Shown piece by piece: positions 47,575 through 58,967 of a stretch of 64,000 bases of DNA. This stretch comes from Litoditis marina. Taxonomy: Eukaryota > Nematoda > Chromadorea > Rhabditida > Rhabditidae. The notes beneath the pieces are model-generated. The model saw only the letters and a list, made by a program, of their open reading frames with translations, was not told the DNA's origin and ran no database searches. The translations under genes were made by a program, and so were the position numbers. How positions within the stretch are numbered: the stretch's first letter is position 1; the number at the start of each line of letters is the position of its first letter. The stretch covers positions 6,193,482-6,257,481 of the forward strand of contig OZ038436.1 in the NCBI GenBank assembly GCA_964036275.1. The letters are read 5' to 3'.

Positions 47575-47995
47575 CAGGATTCTGGAGACCAGATGACGTC
47601 ATTTTTGAAAAGTGCAAAGTTGACGTCACATATATTTTCAAATGATGGTAATATCTTGGAATGGGTCAATTACCGGTGAAACTCAATCTAAGAGTGACGT
47701 ATTCTGGAATTCAGAAGGCCAGATGACGTCAACTTTTGAAAATGCAGAATTAACGTGAAATATATTTGCGAACGCTGAAAATATCTAAAAAATGGTAGAT
47801 TAACGATGAAGCTTCGTCTGAATATGACTTATTCTAGAATTCAGAAGGCGAGATGACGTCAACTTTTGAAAAAAAATAGACGTGAAATTTGTTTGCGAAT
47901 GCTGAAAGTTTCTTAAAAATCGTCAATTCACGACGAAACTCTATTCAAACATTCTGGGATTCTGAAGAGCAGATGAAGTAAGTTTTTAGAACTGC
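47575..47995 (+). repeat. Degenerate tandem repeat, about 4 units of 126-130 bp
   Basis: Each unit has GATTCTGGAGACCAGATGACGTC or a close variant (starts near 47579, 47707, 47838, 47958) followed by TTGAAAA...GACGT...TTTGCGAA. TGACGTC, a half-palindromic CRE-like octamer core, is kept in three units. Confidence 0.8.
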
Positions 47996-48621
47996 AATGT
48001 TGACGTCATATTTTTTTCGAATGATAGTAATTCTTGACAAGTGGTTCATTGAGAAAACAGTTCTATCTGTATCGTACAGATCAAACCACATACCTACGGC
48101 ATGTATACAAAAAGAGAAAAATTCAGGAAAAAGTGGGGGGCCAACGACTGTGAGCTTTGTCTTCTGCTGTGCGCCGCTTAGACAGCTACTCTCAAATGGA
48201 GCAGCTACTGCTACAAAAACCGAAAAATACTAATATACTCAAGTATAACTGTTCATTACAAACATACAAAAGTCGTAAAATATTTTTTCAAACCTGTAAA
48301 CTAGAATCTACAAATCACAGCTGCGAAAGAGAGAACAACTGTTGAAATATATGACAAGCGTAGCACCTAGAGTTGAAGTAACGACAAAAAACTGCAAACC
48401 ATTGTGCACAACACCAGAAACTTTACAATTGACTACCTTGAGTTAACATCTGTGATTTGTAGATTCTAGTTTACAGGTTTGAGAAAATATTTTACGACTT
48501 TTGTATGTTTGTAATGAACAGTTATACTTGAGTATATTAGTATTTTTCGGTTTTTGTAGCAGTAGCAGATTCGCGATCGTTTCTCGCGCCGAGTGGCAAC
48601 AACAACATTCCGCTCTTTAAG

Positions 48622-49344
48622 ATGACTAAGCGCTCGAACCCCGACTCACCAACGTCGGTAAAAGCTACTGTTACTGAGGAATTTCTCACAAAAATGCAAG
48701 AAAACTACACCACTCTTGCTCAGGATATCAAATCTATCAAACACGACCTGTCCCTCGCCAATTCTGCTCAAGTCCTCGGAACTCCCAAATGGTTTTTCGA
48801 TAAGATGTCGACTAATCTGCAAGGAGCTTCCAGAAGTGACCCGTCTATTCCCACCCTAGCGTACTCCAGTTTCCTAGTACGTGAAGCGGCGAAGGCTACG
48901 GAGAAGAGCTTCAATGCGGTCATCGAAAAGTTGCCAGATTCTGTGGTTCGCAACAACGACACTCACGAGGTTTTACCTTCAGACGGAACATTCATCAACG
49001 CTATCTGTGAGAAAGGTGGTCTAGCAAAACCTATCTCGTTCTGGCGCCAACCATCTAAGAATCCGAAAAACCCCCGCGTCATAAAAGTTTATTTCGATTC
49101 CACCAAAGATCGGAATAACTTTATATTCAACTTCCGCAAGAACCTTCCTGCTCTTCCTGATCAACCTCGTCTTCCAACATGCCGTCGTGACATGACCGTA
49201 CCAGAATTCAACCTATTATATTCCCTGCGCAAAGAATGTTACAACGCAAACTGCCAGGTCGGTCAGATGAAGTATTATGTGAAAGATCTGGACATAGCTG
49301 AACTCTCAACTCCTCGACCACTCAACACACCAAGGAAGGCGTAG
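48622..49344 (+). CDS. LINE ORF1 protein
   Basis: 240 aa, starts MTKRSNPDSPTSVKATVTEE. A short helical N-terminus (LTKMQENYTTLAQDIKSIKH) suggests a coiled coil. It is followed by an RRM-like part with NAVIEKLPDS, RVIKVYFDSTKDRNNFIFNF and FNLLYSLRKECYNANC, as in nucleic-acid-binding ORF1 proteins of nematode non-LTR elements (recognised by pattern, not by search). Leader from the element end is only 55 bp. The stop TAG (49342-49344) is in the same frame as ORF2. Confidence 0.75.
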   Translation: MTKRSNPDSPTSVKATVTEEFLTKMQENYTTLAQDIKSIKHDLSLANSAQVLGTPKWFFDKMSTNLQGASRSDPSIPTLAYSSFLVREAAKATEKSFNAVIEKLPDSVVRNNDTHEVLPSDGTFINAICEKGGLAKPISFWRQPSKNPKNPRVIKVYFDSTKDRNNFIFNFRKNLPALPDQPRLPTCRRDMTVPEFNLLYSLRKECYNANCQVGQMKYYVKDLDIAELSTPRPLNTPRKA

Positions 49345-49347
49345 GTT

Positions 49348-52240
49348 TTGCATGGGGAGCTACCCACCTTCTCTTCTAATCCTATCTCTAGTCTTAAACT
49401 TTCTCTTAATTGTTTTCTCACCAATATTAGATCAATTGCATGTGAAAGTCGTGTGAAACTTGTAACTGAACACTGTAATAGTTTGAATTTTGATTTGGTT
49501 TTTCTAACTGAGACATTCCTACAGTATTCAAAAATGCCAAACTCTTTGACCAATTCTGAAAAATACAATTGCCTACGTTTTGACCGAATTGTTAACCAGA
49601 ACAAACGTTGCGGTGGTGACGTTCTGCTGTTCTATAGGCCCCATTTGAAAATAATTGAAATCGATATTTCCATGCACACTCATTACTCAAAGCATCTCTG
49701 TGAAATTCTCTGTTTCGACTTATATGCACACTCCGAGCATTTTCGATTTTTTCTAGTTTATCGTCCTCCTGACACCAACACCATTCAAACAAAATTTCTG
49801 TGTAGCCACATTGAATCATATTTGCTTCATAACGAGAACAATATTGTGCTTGGTGACCTCAACTGTCCTAAAATTAACTGGAAATCGCTGAGTTCTCCAT
49901 CTGATCTTCCTCAACGAAACTTTCTGAATTTCTGCGTTCAAAATAGCCTGAGACAACTCGTGAACTTTCCCACTCACGTATCTCACAAGGGAACAGCCAA
50001 TACACTTGACGTAGTTATGACTCAACGTGATGATTTGATAGCTCGCTGTGACTCATCTCCCCCTTTACTCAATAGTGACCATTCATCGATAGATTTTTCG
50101 CTCCAGCTGTCGCATGACGGAATGACGTATCATAACAATACACATCAGATTGCGAAAAGACTCGATTTCTCCAAGACAAATTTCGAAAGAGTGAATCAAT
50201 TCATAGGGAGTTTTAATTGGCATAGACAGTTCAGTCATTTCTCCACGCTACAGCAGAAGTATGATCATTTCTGTAAAATCAGCGAAGAAATTGTTCGGGA
50301 TAATACCCCATACTTTTCTAGAAGGCCAAAGGCCAATTTCCCACCTTATATTCGCAAATTGTTAGCTGAGAAACGTGATGCCTACAAAACATGGCACACC
50401 TCCGAGCAGAGCAAACTACGGTATAGGACATTAGTGAAACTACTGCGTAAAAAGCTAACTGCGTTCAGAATGAAAAATGAGAGAAAAGTTCTGAAGTCCG
50501 GTAACAAAAAACAGTTTTTCCAGCATCTTCGTAGGTACATCAAACCCAGAGAAGATATTCCTCCTCTACGCTCACAAAACGGCAAAATAGCTTTCTCCGA
50601 CCCGGAGAAATCAAACCTTTTTGCCGAGCAATTTTCCTCTGTTTACGAATTAGATGCTGAGACGGTCGTTGACTTTGATAAGTTTGAATTGCCCAAGATG
50701 AACACTCGGAAATTCGAGATGTCTTTTGAACCGCACATGGTATACAAATACCTCATAGAACAGCCATCAAAAACTACATTCTCCGCCGATTTTCTCAACC
50801 AACTACTCTTGAAAAAATGCGCTCTTTCGTTAGCCCATCCATTTTCACTTTTGTTCCAAGAATCATATGACACAGCGTTCTTACCAAAACAATGGAAAAC
50901 TTCTTTCATAACACCCGTTTACAAGAAGGGATTGAAATGTTCGCCCAACAATTACAGACCTATCTCTATCACGTCAGCAGTATGCAGAGTTATGGAAAAA
51001 ATGATAGCCTACCACATCAGAACCAAATTCAGCGATCGATTTTCAAAAAACCAATTCGGATTTATTGAGAAAAGGTCATGCAACCTAGCGCTTTTGAGTT
51101 CTATTGATTCATGGAAAAAGAAAATTCATACAAATAAGTCTATAGATGTTGTATACTTCGATTTTAGAAAAGCTTTTGATAAAGTCTCTCATGCAAAACT
51201 ACTATACAAACTGGAATCATTCGGTCTGGATTGTCAAATGATTCGGTGGTTCAAAACTTTTCTGACTAATCGAAAATCTTTCGTGAGAACAAACAATGCA
51301 TTATCTGAACGATCGTTTGATGTTACCTCAGGAGTACTTCAAGGAACTGTTACAGGTCCTCTTTTATTTCTCATTTTCATCAATGACCTATCATTACTTC
51401 TCAATAGTCACCAAGTACAACATTGTTTTTTTCGCTGATGATCTTAAAATTTATGATTCCAATCCAGAAGTTGTACAAGATACAATTGATCTAGTCTATG
51501 AGTGGTCTGTGCACTGGCGCCTTCCTTTAGCGCAGAATAAAATCAATGTTCTTCATCTCGGTGCAAAAAACACCAGAAAGAAATATTACATCAATGGAAA
51601 TCTCATTGAACCAAGAGAGGTCATAAGAGATCTTGGAGTAATGGTTGACGAAAACCTAAATTTTGAGTGTCACATAAATCAGCAGATTGCCAAAGCTTCT
51701 GCGATTTCAGCAAAAATACTTCGGTCATTTTCGTTCGGTACTCCGGAAGAGTATATGGCATTATTCAATACTTATGTTTCACCGGTACTTCTATATTGTA
51801 GCGAAATATACTGTCCTTCTCTTAATTCACACTCATGTCTTGTTTTAGAAGGACCATTAAGGAGATTCACGGCTACCGCTTTTCAGAAATGTAGAGTCTC
51901 TTATGAGTCTTACACGGATAGATTGAGCATTTTGAACGAACGACCATTCTATTTCAGACGTGCTAAATTTGACTTGTTACAGGCTTACAAAATAAGGACG
52001 GGCCTATCCCAGCTTCCCATCGTTCCATGGAAAAACAGTAACCTTCCGAGGGATAGGCATCGTCTCATTTTATGCGATAAAATCAGTGATACTAATTGGT
52101 TCTTTCCGAGAGTGTTAAAAATGTGGAATTCAATAAGTAAGGATATTGGACAATTGAAAAGTGTTGAGCAATTTAAGACGTATTTGGATGTTATTGATAT
52201 TGCCGTCCTATTCCAACATGTTCCATTTTCACTACAATAG
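49348..52240 (+). CDS. LINE ORF2: endonuclease and reverse transcriptase, one frameshift
   Basis: Endonuclease: VFLTETFL, VYRPPDTN, VLGDLNCPKINW, NTLDVVMT, LNSDHSSIDF (about residues 20-250). Reverse transcriptase: NNYRPISITSAV, VVYFDFRKAFDKVSH, TSGVLQGTVTGPLLF and catalytic FADD, then thumb and C-terminal part to LFQHVPFSLQ. The frame 49348-51438 ends just before FADD because of one extra T in a 7-T run at about 51427-51433; the next frame (to 52240) continues at FADD. Total about 964 codons. There is no ATG before the endonuclease; the frame opens directly after the ORF1 UAG, so readthrough or reinitiation is the likely expression route. The T run is also a classic place for a sequencing error. 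Confidence 0.88.
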
Positions 52241-52599
52241 TTTAGATGCGAGTCAACTGAAATGCTAAAAAGCTCCCCATGACCTGAAGATGGAAGAGTT
52301 ATGCTTCCATCCCTTTGGGGTTTTCAGTTTATTCCTATTTCACGGAAGATTATTATTATGTGCTATTACTTAGTGGAATAAATATTATTATAGCTGCTCC
52401 ATTTGAGAGTAGCTGTCTAAGCGGCGCACAGCAGAAGACAAATCTCACAGTCGTTGGCCCCCCACTTTTTCCTGAATTTTCATTAGCTTAGCGTGACTTC
52501 CTTCATTAATTGAGATTACCTGTGTTCCGAAATATTAATTCGCTAAATACAAGGTGATTTAGAAACGAGGTGTGTTTGGTTTGTTTCCTTCTATCTGGG

Positions 52600-54180
52600 T
52601 GTTGTTGTTTCGAGTACTTTATCACATCGCGCAAACATTGATATGCGTTACAAAAAGGCCATGTGCCAATTATCTCTACTACTGCGCACAGTAACTGTGA
52701 AAAACAGCGACATCTTGTTGAGGTGTTACAACACATATGTCCTTCCAATCGTAGAGTTTGGGTGTAGATATGGAGTCCTTTCTTGATGTTGGAGTCGAAG
52801 AAGATAGAAAAGGTACAAGAATTATTTACCAGAGTAGTGTATCACAGATGTTTCCCAAACCCAAATTATCCATTCGAACTACCATCGTACCAAGTCAGAT
52901 GCAAAAAGCTGGGTTTACATAGTTTGTCATTCAGAAGAGTTATATTTGATCTTACTTTGGCATTTAAAATCATTAAAGGAGCATGTATTCTCAAATTCCC
53001 TTTAGTATACAAGTATCGGTTTCATAATGGTAGAAGAGGTAGTCATTCGTTTCATGTTGAAAATACAAAGGTAAATCAGAGGTATTATTCGTTTGCATTA
53101 CGCACAGCCAGGCGGTTAAACATGTTATCTAATCACGATAGTACGATTCTCAGGTTAAAATCGCTCAGGTCATTCAAGAAACGACTTTCAGAAATTGATA
53201 TTTGCAAGGTTTTGAAATTACAAGTCAAGTTTTAGTCTGTTGTAAATCTAATCATTTGTTTAATTGAAGTTTCAGGTTCTTTTCAGGGGGAGTCAGCCGT
53301 CTTTATATAATGTTATGATTGAAGAATTTCCAAGAATCTTAGACACCAAACAGATTTGTCTGTTTTGATCGGTTTGATTGAATTTCTACTGTCTTTTTCA
53401 AATATCGGGTAAGTAATCACTTGCTTTTAAAATGTTCATTTCAATCAAAACATTTGCTATGTGAATGTACGGAAATCTAGAATTTGCGGGTCACCCTTTA
53501 AGGTCATCCTATAAATTTACCCAAATTTCGCTCTGTATGGCTCAAGTGAGTATATGTTTATTTTCCAGATTGGCCTCTTTCACGTTCATCTCTCTTTTTA
53601 ATGTCATTAAGACACAATGTAGATGTAGGCCATGTAATATTTATATAAACCTAGTTCGTAGTAATTTTACTTTAGTTTAGTAGGTATATTATAACAGTAG
53701 TTTCTCAGTTCAGTATAGCAATGTTGTTGTTTCATGTTTTTCGGGTAGAGTAGTCTTGTCTTTTATCTGATCTCATTTTATCAGCAAATTTGAGTTTTTA
53801 ATGTAACATGTTAGCTTTTTTATTTTTGATTTTGAGGGATCATGAAATTGTATATTATATCTTATCTCCCTTCAATTTTCTGTGAATTATCTCTTTTCCT
53901 GCTCTCGGCATCCATATTTTCATTCTCTCTCGAAGGAGTGTTCCCGACTGGTTATAGATGTAGCTGGTAGCAACCATCATGCTACCAGGGGCCCCCTGCC
54001 ACACTGCCACCTCCCTGCTCCCAGCCTGACCCACTGGATGCATCTTACCGACAGCTGAACACATTTGATTTTCTTATTCTGTACCATACTCTTCCTCCAT
54101 ATGCTTTTGTACCGTTGCACATTTTGTGTAATAAATATTATTATTATAATATTATTATTATTATTATTATAGTATTATAT
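52600..54180 (+). mobile_element. 5'-truncated second LINE
   Basis: Only the C-terminal part of an ORF2 remains: ANIDMRYKKAMCQLSLLLRT and LLRCYNTYVLPIVEFGC (about 52620-52755), a frameshift, then ELFTRVVYHRCFPNPN to LRSFKKRLSEID (to 53235). A long 3' region ends in AATAAATATTATTATTAT and an (ATT)n tail to 54180. It differs from both other LINEs, so is a third family or subfamily. It starts about 120 bp after the foldback element. Confidence 0.8.
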
Positions 54181-54879
54181 TATTAAAATATTATTATATT
54201 CTATCTCAGGGAAAATACTTCTCAAGGCCTTTTTCCACACGAGGTGGTTGAGAAAAGAGGATTCAACCGTGTGGAAAAGGCCCTGAAGACGGAGAATCCA
54301 CCAAAACGTCGCCACATCAAATAAAACATCTTGCCACCTCGTGTTTGGTTCAAACAATAAAACAAAGAATGTAACAATATGCCGAGTTTCATTACAGTAG
54401 GACATGGATGATATTTACTAATAGTTGTGCCACAACTGAAAGAAAAAATGAAGCAAGCCCGTTATCAAAACACAGTATCTCGAACGCGACCCCATGTTTC
54501 ACACACTCTTCAGAAGTGTTCCGCGACTATTGTCACCATTCTGTAGTCAAGTCTAGATCCCAGTTAGTTCATACTTTATTACAAAGAAACTCAGTGAAAA
54601 TGCTCCATTTTTGTTCTAGAACTTTGAATAATGAATACCAATGTCAACATCTCTAAAAAGTTCCTCAAAATTCGAAATCAAATTTCTTGCTGCTTTCACA
54701 TAGCGGCTTCATGCATACGTTCGGAAGTAATTTTCTATCGAATGATTGCAAACGAAAGGTTTTAAAAACAAAATATTAGCTTTTCCAAGCCAGTTATCCT
54801 GTCGTTCAGGGAATTGGTTTCATTTAACCGCCAATTCCTCAACTATTTTTTTTTCGGGTTTTTAGGTGATCTAAACTCT

Positions 54880-55375
54880 TTTCAGGTTACCTTAGTAGGT
54901 TACCTGGAAGTAACCTAAAACTGAAATTCGGTTACCGTTCAAATTAACGGTTAGAACCGCAATTTGCGGTAAAATAACAGGTAACCGGATTTTCTTTTCA
55001 TTCATCTAAAAGCTGAGCCTGATAGCATAAGCACCTCAAGAGAAAGTGTTTTTTTCATAAAAGGAGACCTTTTGTGTTTGAAGCGTGCCGGAGTGTTTCA
55101 TACTGTCCTTATATGCCTTCCAATTTGCCTTGATTAATTGATTGTACGTTGTCTCTTTACTTGGCAAAAAGAACAATAATTTAGGAGAAGTTCATGTTGA
55201 TGTTTTGATAACAGGAGAAATTTGATACGGGCTATTTGCAAAGGCGTTTGCAACATCAGGGTTGAAATCTGAAAAAGAACTTTGCTTGAAGGTTTCATGC
55301 GTGCAATAGACTATCTGATCTTAGTAAACAAATTTGGAACTGCAGAACTCTAATCGATGTAAATTGTGCTCACTA
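54880..55375 (+). repeat. Duplicated block, partner at 61060-61640
   Basis: Shared landmarks: repeated GGTTACC, AAAATAACAGGTAACCGGAT, GATAGCATAAGCAC, GGTTTCATGCGTGCAATA, GGAACTGCAGAACT. The GGTTACC/GGTAACC part forms several short inverted repeats. Confidence 0.85.
55094..55117 (+). promoter_or_regulatory. Small-RNA-promoter-like motif
   Basis: TGTTTCATACTGTCCTTATA then TGCC. The partner block at 61340 has lost most of the motif (GAATCGTGCCTCCTTATATC). Confidence 0.4.
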
Positions 55376-55399
55376 TGAATATTATGTTATGCGGTCTTG

Positions 55400-55423
55400 T
55401 GTTTCACACAGTTTTCATAAACT
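55400..55423 (+). promoter_or_regulatory. Small-RNA-promoter-like motif
   Basis: TGTTTCACACAGTTTTCATA then AACT, followed by TTATGCGCAATAGTC. Confidence 0.45.
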
Positions 55424-55495
55424 TTATGCGCAATAGTCTATAATTACCTCTTTTTTCATTTCGAATGACGACAGTCAGAGTTCAATGTAAATAAA

Positions 55496-55558
55496 TGTAT
55501 TACAGTTCAAAGGACTGAATCAATTGGATCGGACCACATAATCGTCCTTCTTCAAACT
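55496..55558. mobile_element. MITE copy e, right half
   Basis: Only the right part of the GATTATGTGG family: GTATTACAGTTCAAAGGACT and GGACCACATAATCGTCC. Confidence 0.65.
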
Positions 55559-55661
55559 AAATACCTGGCAGTTAAGTCAGTGAAAACATCCGGACCAATC
55601 TCATTATTCAACAGTTTTTCGTAATTTTTTTCGGTGACCTAGATAGGTTGAATTGACCTAG

Positions 55662-55920
55662 AATTCATGAAAAAGTGGGGGCCCAACGACTGTGAGATTT
55701 GTCTTCTGCTGTGCGCCCCCTAGACAGCTACTCTCAAATGGAGCAGCTACTGCTACAAAAACCGAAAAATACTAATATACTCAAGTATAATTGTTCATTA
55801 CAAACATACAGAAGTCGTAAAATATTTTTTCAAACCTGTAAACTAGAATCTGCAAATAACCGAAAAATACTAACATAGTCAAGTATAACTGTTCATTACA
55901 AACAAAACATTTGCATTGTT
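55662..55920 (+). repeat. Partial copy of the foldback element
   Basis: Left arm matching 48117-48310, directly following DNA (55496-55661) that also precedes the copy at 63649. The two copies therefore share flanks and arose by segmental duplication, not by separate insertions. Confidence 0.85.
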
Positions 55921-55978
55921 TACGGTAAAGGTTATTGAGTGGAATAAATTAACTAACAGATCCTGAAGCGCAGCCCTG

Positions 55979-56002
55979 TGTTTCGCACAGTCTTTATAAA
56001 CC
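55979..56002 (+). promoter_or_regulatory. Small-RNA-promoter-like motif
   Basis: TGTTTCGCACAGTCTTTATA then AACC, followed by TTATACGCGTTTCTAGC. Confidence 0.45.
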
Positions 56003-56237
56003 TTATACGCGTTTCTAGCATTGATCACATCTGTGAACTGAATATAACCATTTCACTGAAACTTGTAGAAGATAGGCTATTCGAGAGTAAGGTTTGACGA
56101 AAAACACGTTCTTCTATTGTTCAGTTACCAGTTGGAACTGAACAAAGCCCGAAGAAACTCACTATGACTGTGTATGGTTATCGGCCAAATTTCAGGTTTG
56201 CAAGTCACCTCAGCGTTATAAACGAAGTGCACTCTTG

Positions 56238-56261
56238 TGTTTCACACAGTCTTTATAGACT
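56238..56261 (+). promoter_or_regulatory. Small-RNA-promoter-like motif
   Basis: TGTTTCACACAGTCTTTATA then GACT, followed by GTCCGGGGATCAC. Confidence 0.45.
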
Positions 56262-56534
56262 GTCCGGGGATCACTAAGTGATATTGCAAGCACTTCAATG
56301 AAATAGGTTCTATTCAATTAAACGGTATTCCACAATTTCTTATATATATATATATATAGGAACTTCATTCAGTCATGGTCAGAATATTCGAACTTACTCT
56401 TCACTAATGCGTTCAATTTTTTTTAGTCCAGAATTTAAAACTTCACCTGCTTTTGTTGGAGCGTTCGTCTTTTCACTGCAAAAAGTACCTGTATGTTCCA
56501 CACTATTCATAAACACGTTGTAGAGTGGTTAACC

Positions 56535-57150
56535 AATACCAAAAATCAATTCAATTCAATTCCAATTCCAACCAATTCTCGAAAAATTACGAAATTTCAA
56601 TTCCAATTCTTTCATAATTCCAAAAAACCAATTCAATTCAATTCCAATTCCAACCAATTCTCGAAAAATTTTGAAATTTCAATTCCAATTCTTTCAATGT
56701 TTTCAAAAACCAATTCAAGTCAATTCCAATTCCGACTAATTCTTGAAAAATCAATTCCAATTTCAATTCTTGAGGCATTTTTTTCTGCAAAAAAGGCCGG
56801 TAAACAGTTTTTCTGTTGCTTTTTACAATAAATACATCTGAACAAGATAGAACAAACAAGAAACTGTCGATTTCAACACGTTTAAAACTTCAATTTTGAA
56901 TCAATTCCGGACCAATTCCAATTCTTTTCACCAATTCTCAAGAAAAACCAATTCAATTCAATTCCATTTTTTTCTGGCTGTCAAAAACCAATTCAATTCA
57001 ATTCCGATTTTCTCTCAACAAAATCAATTCAATTCAATTCAATTCTTAGGATTTGGTTTCACTCAAAAACCAATTCAATTCAATTCTTAGGAATTGGTTT
57101 TCAATTCTTTTCAATTCCAATTCCAATTCAATTCAATTCCTTAACCACCC
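56535..57150 (+). repeat. CAATTC-rich low-complexity array
   Basis: Dominated by AATTCAATTC and AATTCCAATTCC, with larger units such as AAACCAATTCAATTC spaced about 60-110 bp. It creates spurious Asn/Gln/Phe/Ile/Ser-rich open frames (for example 56493-56831). Confidence 0.9.
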
Positions 57151-58240
57151 TACGTTCAGTTATGTTGCCGTGGTCGATAAAAAATCTGGTATAACGCATT
57201 TTTCGAATAGCCTATGTTGTATTCTATTGTGAGACTTAGGGTAACCTATATAAAGCAAGTTTTCCAATACGGTTCTCTTATGAGCTATGAATTGAATTGT
57301 GGGTGTTGATTATTGTTTTTAATGAATTTTTATATATCTTTAGATACTTATTTTGTAGTGAATTGAGTTTCCGAAGAATTTGGCGGCAGGTATAGAAGTA
57401 TAGCAGGCAGGTGTAGAAGTTAAAGGAAATGACCAAACGTTCATGGTACTTTGATCTCTTCGTCCAGGTCATTTATTAGTTTTGACCAAAATTCAACTGG
57501 ACCAAATTACAATTACAGCGGGATAGGGCACCATACACACGCTCTGAAAAAAGAAAATCCTGTACGCGAGAATGAGTTTTGTCGAGCTTAGCATCTTCAA
57601 CGTCGTTACTTGTGTATATTGTAGAGTAAAAACGAATGGTTGTGCCACAACGATAACAGAAAAAAGGAAGCAAACCGTTGTGAGAAAACATTGTCTTATT
57701 GTGTGTCAAGCGCGTTTCGATGTCTCACAAACTGCTTTTAAACCATTCGCGAGTCGTTTTATCAGTTTATCCAGAATCCAAAAAATCCAATCAACCACGC
57801 AGCAAACAGGGGAAAACGCTATCTCCGGAAGCGATTATTGTGTTGGACTTTCTCGGCATTTCAAATAGTTTAGTACGTAATATCTAAGGTAGTGTGAGTA
57901 CATCTAGGAAACACATAGTTTTGTTCGAAGTGAGGAAGGAGAGAGGGGTTTTTAAATCTTTTCTTTGTGTTCAATTCTGATAGGTGCAAAACCGACAAAC
58001 TTATTTATTTGTTATATTCGGTATTCACTAAACAATTCATATCCTAATTAGGTCCGGAAGTCTTTTTTGGGACGTTTAACCTTCCAGCTCTCGTTCACTC
58101 ACGTCTAATTCAAACTTTTTCATCTTGTAGATGTGTGCGCTTATAGGTGAAAAGTTACGGGACAAAAAGGTTTCTTTTAGACCCGCGCAATTCCTAGCCG
58201 AAGTCGCCATATTAGGACCTACTATGAGGTTTTTTGACAT

Positions 58241-58504
58241 ATATTACAGAAAAAATAGTAGAATTTCACTAAATAAATAATTACAAACATCTACGGGGAA
58301 AATTGCAAATGACTGTATGTTGAATGTACAACAAAGGAAGCGTTCATCACACTTCAAAGTTCAAAGAAGTCTAAGTCTACAGAAAAAGGTGCTTGATTTC
58401 AAAAATGGAGTGGCTAGAACTTGGATAATTTTTTTGAAACGAACTTTAGACAAGTGAAGTAAATTGATGTTGAATTATGTTTAAAAGACGGAAATTGTAT
58501 ATTG
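58241..58504 (+). repeat. Duplicated block, partner at 36529-36793
   Basis: See 36529. It ends by joining a different block (GGGTTATTGAGTGAAATCTAA), showing that blocks have been recombined. Confidence 0.9.
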
Positions 58505-58556
58505 GGTTATTGAGTGAAATCTAACAATTATCAGCAATCTTTCAACAGCAGTCCCG

Positions 58557-58580
58557 TGTTTCGCTCAGTCTTTATAAGCC
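58557..58580 (+). promoter_or_regulatory. Small-RNA-promoter-like motif
   Basis: TGTTTCGCTCAGTCTTTATA then AGCC, followed by TTATACGCAATTCTGGAG. The CAAT lies about 34 nt after the start of GTTTC. Confidence 0.45.
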
Positions 58581-58879
58581 TTATACGCAATTCTGGAGTT
58601 AATACCATTTACAGATTAACACTTAACAATTAACTTGGAGAAAATAGGCTGCCAAGACAAAGGTTGGACGAAGGCACATATTATTTGTCAACAACCGCAC
58701 AAAACCTATCGGCCACTTTTATATTTCATTTACCAGTTGAAATTGAACAATCATCGAAGAATACTTTATACTTTCATAGTTTTTCTGCACATACATTGAA
58801 AACAAAGAGAATGAAACTCTTAATCGCGAAATGAGAAAAATATCAGAAGTATACATTCGTACGGCCATGTACCGTTCTA

Positions 58880-58962
58880 TACCGTTGAATGTGATACTTG
58901 TGATGAATGTGATACTTGAATGTGAATGTGAATGTGATACTATACTTGTCTTTCATGTGAAT
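58880..58962 (+). repeat. GAATGT/GATACTT microsatellite
   Basis: Runs of GAATGTGATACTTG and GAATGTGAATGTGAATGTGA, next to the SINE. Confidence 0.8.
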
Positions 58963-58967
58963 GTGCT

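Larger units (their letters stand above)
34081..48116. other. Gene-poor region rich in duplicated blocks and a repeated 24-bp motif
   Basis: No cellular gene is supported. Open frames are short and do not resemble proteins; 44149-44382 (77 codons) is the most protein-like but I do not recognise it. The region carries many copies of TGTTTCACAC followed by a CTTTATAA box, listed separately, inside blocks of 0.2-0.6 kb that recur here and at 54.5-63.6 kb. Those blocks make it a locally duplicated landscape. Confidence 0.6.
48567..52391 (+). mobile_element. CR1-like LINE, nearly intact
   Basis: Inserted into the right arm of the foldback element: the expected GTAGCAGTAGCTGCTCC is split, with TAGC on both sides (48563-48566, 52392-52395) as a short target duplication. 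It carries a short 5' leader, ORF1, ORF2 and a 3' end AATAAATATTATTATA in place of poly(A). 3825 bp. The ends, both ORFs and the host element are all well preserved, so it is much younger than the 16597-20830 copy. The family is different: ORF1 is unlike the other. Confidence 0.9.
48117..52480. mobile_element. Foldback element interrupted by a LINE
   Basis: Arms of about 200 bp: left 48117-48320; right 48441-48566 continued at 52392-52480. The outer end AAAATTCAGGAAAAAGTGGG and the inner segment AACCTGTAAACTAGAATCTA are both found inverted. Without the LINE it is about 535 bp. Related partial copies are at 55662 and 63649. No coding capacity. Confidence 0.9.

Noticed and set aside
56493..56831. 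112-codon open frame rich in Asn, Gln, Phe, Ile and Ser
   Set aside because: It is a translation of the CAATTC repeat array.
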